Shown here piece after piece: positions 6,397 through 6,871 of a DNA stretch of 6,871 bases (within the stretch, counting starts at the first letter, position 1; the number at the start of each line of letters is the position of its first letter). The stretch is from Thioalkalivibrio sp. GTDB lineage: Bacteria > Pseudomonadota > Gammaproteobacteria > Ectothiorhodospirales > Ectothiorhodospiraceae. The DNA lies in NCBI GenBank assembly GCA_018224485.1, contig JAGTVE010000278.1, positions 1 through 6,871 on the forward strand, given 5' to 3'. The position numbers and the translations under genes were made by a program. The notes under the pieces were generated by a model that did no database searches, was not told the origin of the DNA, and saw nothing but the letters and a program-made list of their open reading frames with translations.

Positions 6397-6795
6397 ATGA
6401 TCCTCGGCGTCGGTGTCGACCTGGTCCGCGTCGCGCGCATGCGCCCGCTGCTCGAGCGCCACGGTCAGCGGTTGCTCGAGCGGCTGCTGCATCCGGACGA
6501 GCGCTCCGAGCTTCCCGCCGCGCGCCCCGAGGGCTTCGTGGCCCGCCGCTTTGCCGCAAAGGAGGCGCTGGCCAAGGCGCTCGGCTGCGGGGTGGGCCGG
6601 GACATGGCACTGCACGAGGTCTGCGTGACCCACGATCCGGCCGGCCGCCCGGGCATCGCGCTGAGCGGTGCCGCGGCCCGCACTGCCGCTCGGCTCGGTG
6701 TCTCCCGAATCCACCTCAGCATCAGTGACGAACACGACTACGCTCAGGCCTTCGTGGTGCTGGAGGGGCGGCCGCCGGGACCGTCCGGCGGGTAA
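6397..6795 (+). CDS. acpS: Holo-[acyl-carrier-protein] synthase (AcpS)
   Basis: Transfers the 4'-phosphopantetheine group from coenzyme A to the serine of apo-acyl carrier protein, activating fatty acid synthesis; a cytosolic homotrimer in the family. The product has 132 residues (E. coli 126). GVDLV (6-10) carries the Mg-binding Asp8, and RRFAAKEALAKALG (50-63) carries Glu56, matching E. coli Asp9 and Glu58. HLSISDEHDYAQAFVVLE (106-123) is the typical C-terminal part. The last nine residues (GRPPGPSGG) form a flexible-looking Gly/Pro tail beyond the usual end of the family. There is no clear Shine-Dalgarno before the ATG, and the gene starts only 14 bases after pdxJ, so translation probably relies on ribosomes finishing pdxJ. 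The ATG directly before ILGVGVDL is the natural start. Confidence 0.96.
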   Translation: MILGVGVDLVRVARMRPLLERHGQRLLERLLHPDERSELPAARPEGFVARRFAAKEALAKALGCGVGRDMALHEVCVTHDPAGRPGIALSGAAARTAARLGVSRIHLSISDEHDYAQAFVVLEGRPPGPSGG

Positions 6796-6811
6796 GTGCG
6801 CCCTTGCCCGA

Positions 6812-6830
6812 GCCGGTATACTCTGCCGGC
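6812..6830 (+). repeat. Inverted repeat GCCGG-N9-CCGGC at the last start codon
   Basis: GCCGG (6812-6816) and CCGGC (6826-6830) form a perfect 5-base inverted repeat with a 9-base spacer. It encloses the -10-like hexamer and ends directly before the ATG at 6831. It could be an operator half-site pair, a weak hairpin or chance in GC-rich DNA. No T-run follows, so it is not a terminator for acpS. Confidence 0.35.
6817..6822 (+). promoter_or_regulatory. Possible -10 box (TATACT) of the last gene
   Basis: TATACT differs from the sigma-70 consensus TATAAT at one base and is an AT-rich island in a very GC-rich region. No good -35 box is present at 16-18 bases upstream; TTGCCC (6804-6809) is only 7 bases away. 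If used, transcription would begin around 6828-6831, giving a leaderless or nearly leaderless mRNA for the gene starting at 6831. Confidence 0.4.
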
Positions 6831-6871
6831 ATGAGGCGACCGAAGACCGCATCCTTTCCCACGCTGGAAGA
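6831..6871 (+). CDS. Start of a further gene, possibly cysM (cysteine synthase B)
   Basis: Only the first 13 complete codons are inside the window: MRRPKTASFPTLE. No function can be proved from this. The end, FPTLE, resembles the start of bacterial O-acetylserine sulfhydrylase B (CysM), where a short segment of this kind comes just before the VGNTPLVRLQ motif. The next codons outside the window would decide. It begins 35 bases after acpS with no Shine-Dalgarno, but with a -10-like box just before the ATG. An unrelated gene remains possible. Confidence 0.45.
   Translation, partial: MRRPKTASFPTLE

Noticed and set aside
5555..6610. A 351-codon open frame on the minus strand, opposite pdxJ
   Set aside because: Antisense shadow of pdxJ and acpS with biased, motif-free translation.
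1..6871. A novel system: mobile element, CRISPR array, defence island, RNA gene or biosynthetic cluster
   Set aside because: Nearly every base is covered by known housekeeping genes in a conserved order. No direct repeats of array type, transposase, integrase or tRNA-like sequence was seen, and no gene has composition unlike its neighbours.

Overview
This 6.9-kb window is a dense run of bacterial housekeeping genes, all on the + strand and with no stretch over about 60 bases left uncovered. From left to right it holds: the 3' part of a small glutaredoxin-like gene; lepA (EF4); lepB (signal peptidase I); a short membrane protein of the DUF4845 type; rnc (RNase III); era; recO; pdxJ; acpS; and the first 41 bases of a further gene, possibly cysM. 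Gene order, protein lengths and motifs point to a high-GC gammaproteobacterium. A sulfur-oxidising or purple-sulfur type lineage (Chromatiales/Ectothiorhodospiraceae-like) is possible, but that finer placement is a guess from base composition and gene order only.

The genes look like one transcription unit or a few coupled ones. The glutaredoxin-like gene overlaps lepA by 8 bases, and rnc/era and era/recO each overlap by 4 bases in a GTGA arrangement. The other junctions are gaps of 38 bases (lepA-lepB), 24 (lepB-DUF4845), 61 (DUF4845-rnc), 16 (recO-pdxJ), 14 (pdxJ-acpS) and 35 (acpS-next gene). No Rho-independent terminator is visible. The only promoter-like element noticed is a TATACT hexamer 8 bases before the last start codon.

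Functionally the cluster joins translation and ribosome assembly (LepA, RNase III, Era), protein export (LepB), DNA repair (RecO) and cofactor or carrier-protein biogenesis (PdxJ for pyridoxal phosphate, AcpS for phosphopantetheinylation of acyl carrier protein). This is a known conserved gammaproteobacterial arrangement.

I found no mobile element, CRISPR array, RNA gene, phage-like or defence gene, and no previously undescribed system. The points worth a second look are small: an unusual proline-rich stretch in front of the glutaredoxin domain, an identical 11-base start sequence on era and recO, hairpins in the rnc leader, a shortened basic loop in RecO, and a possible leaderless promoter for the last gene.
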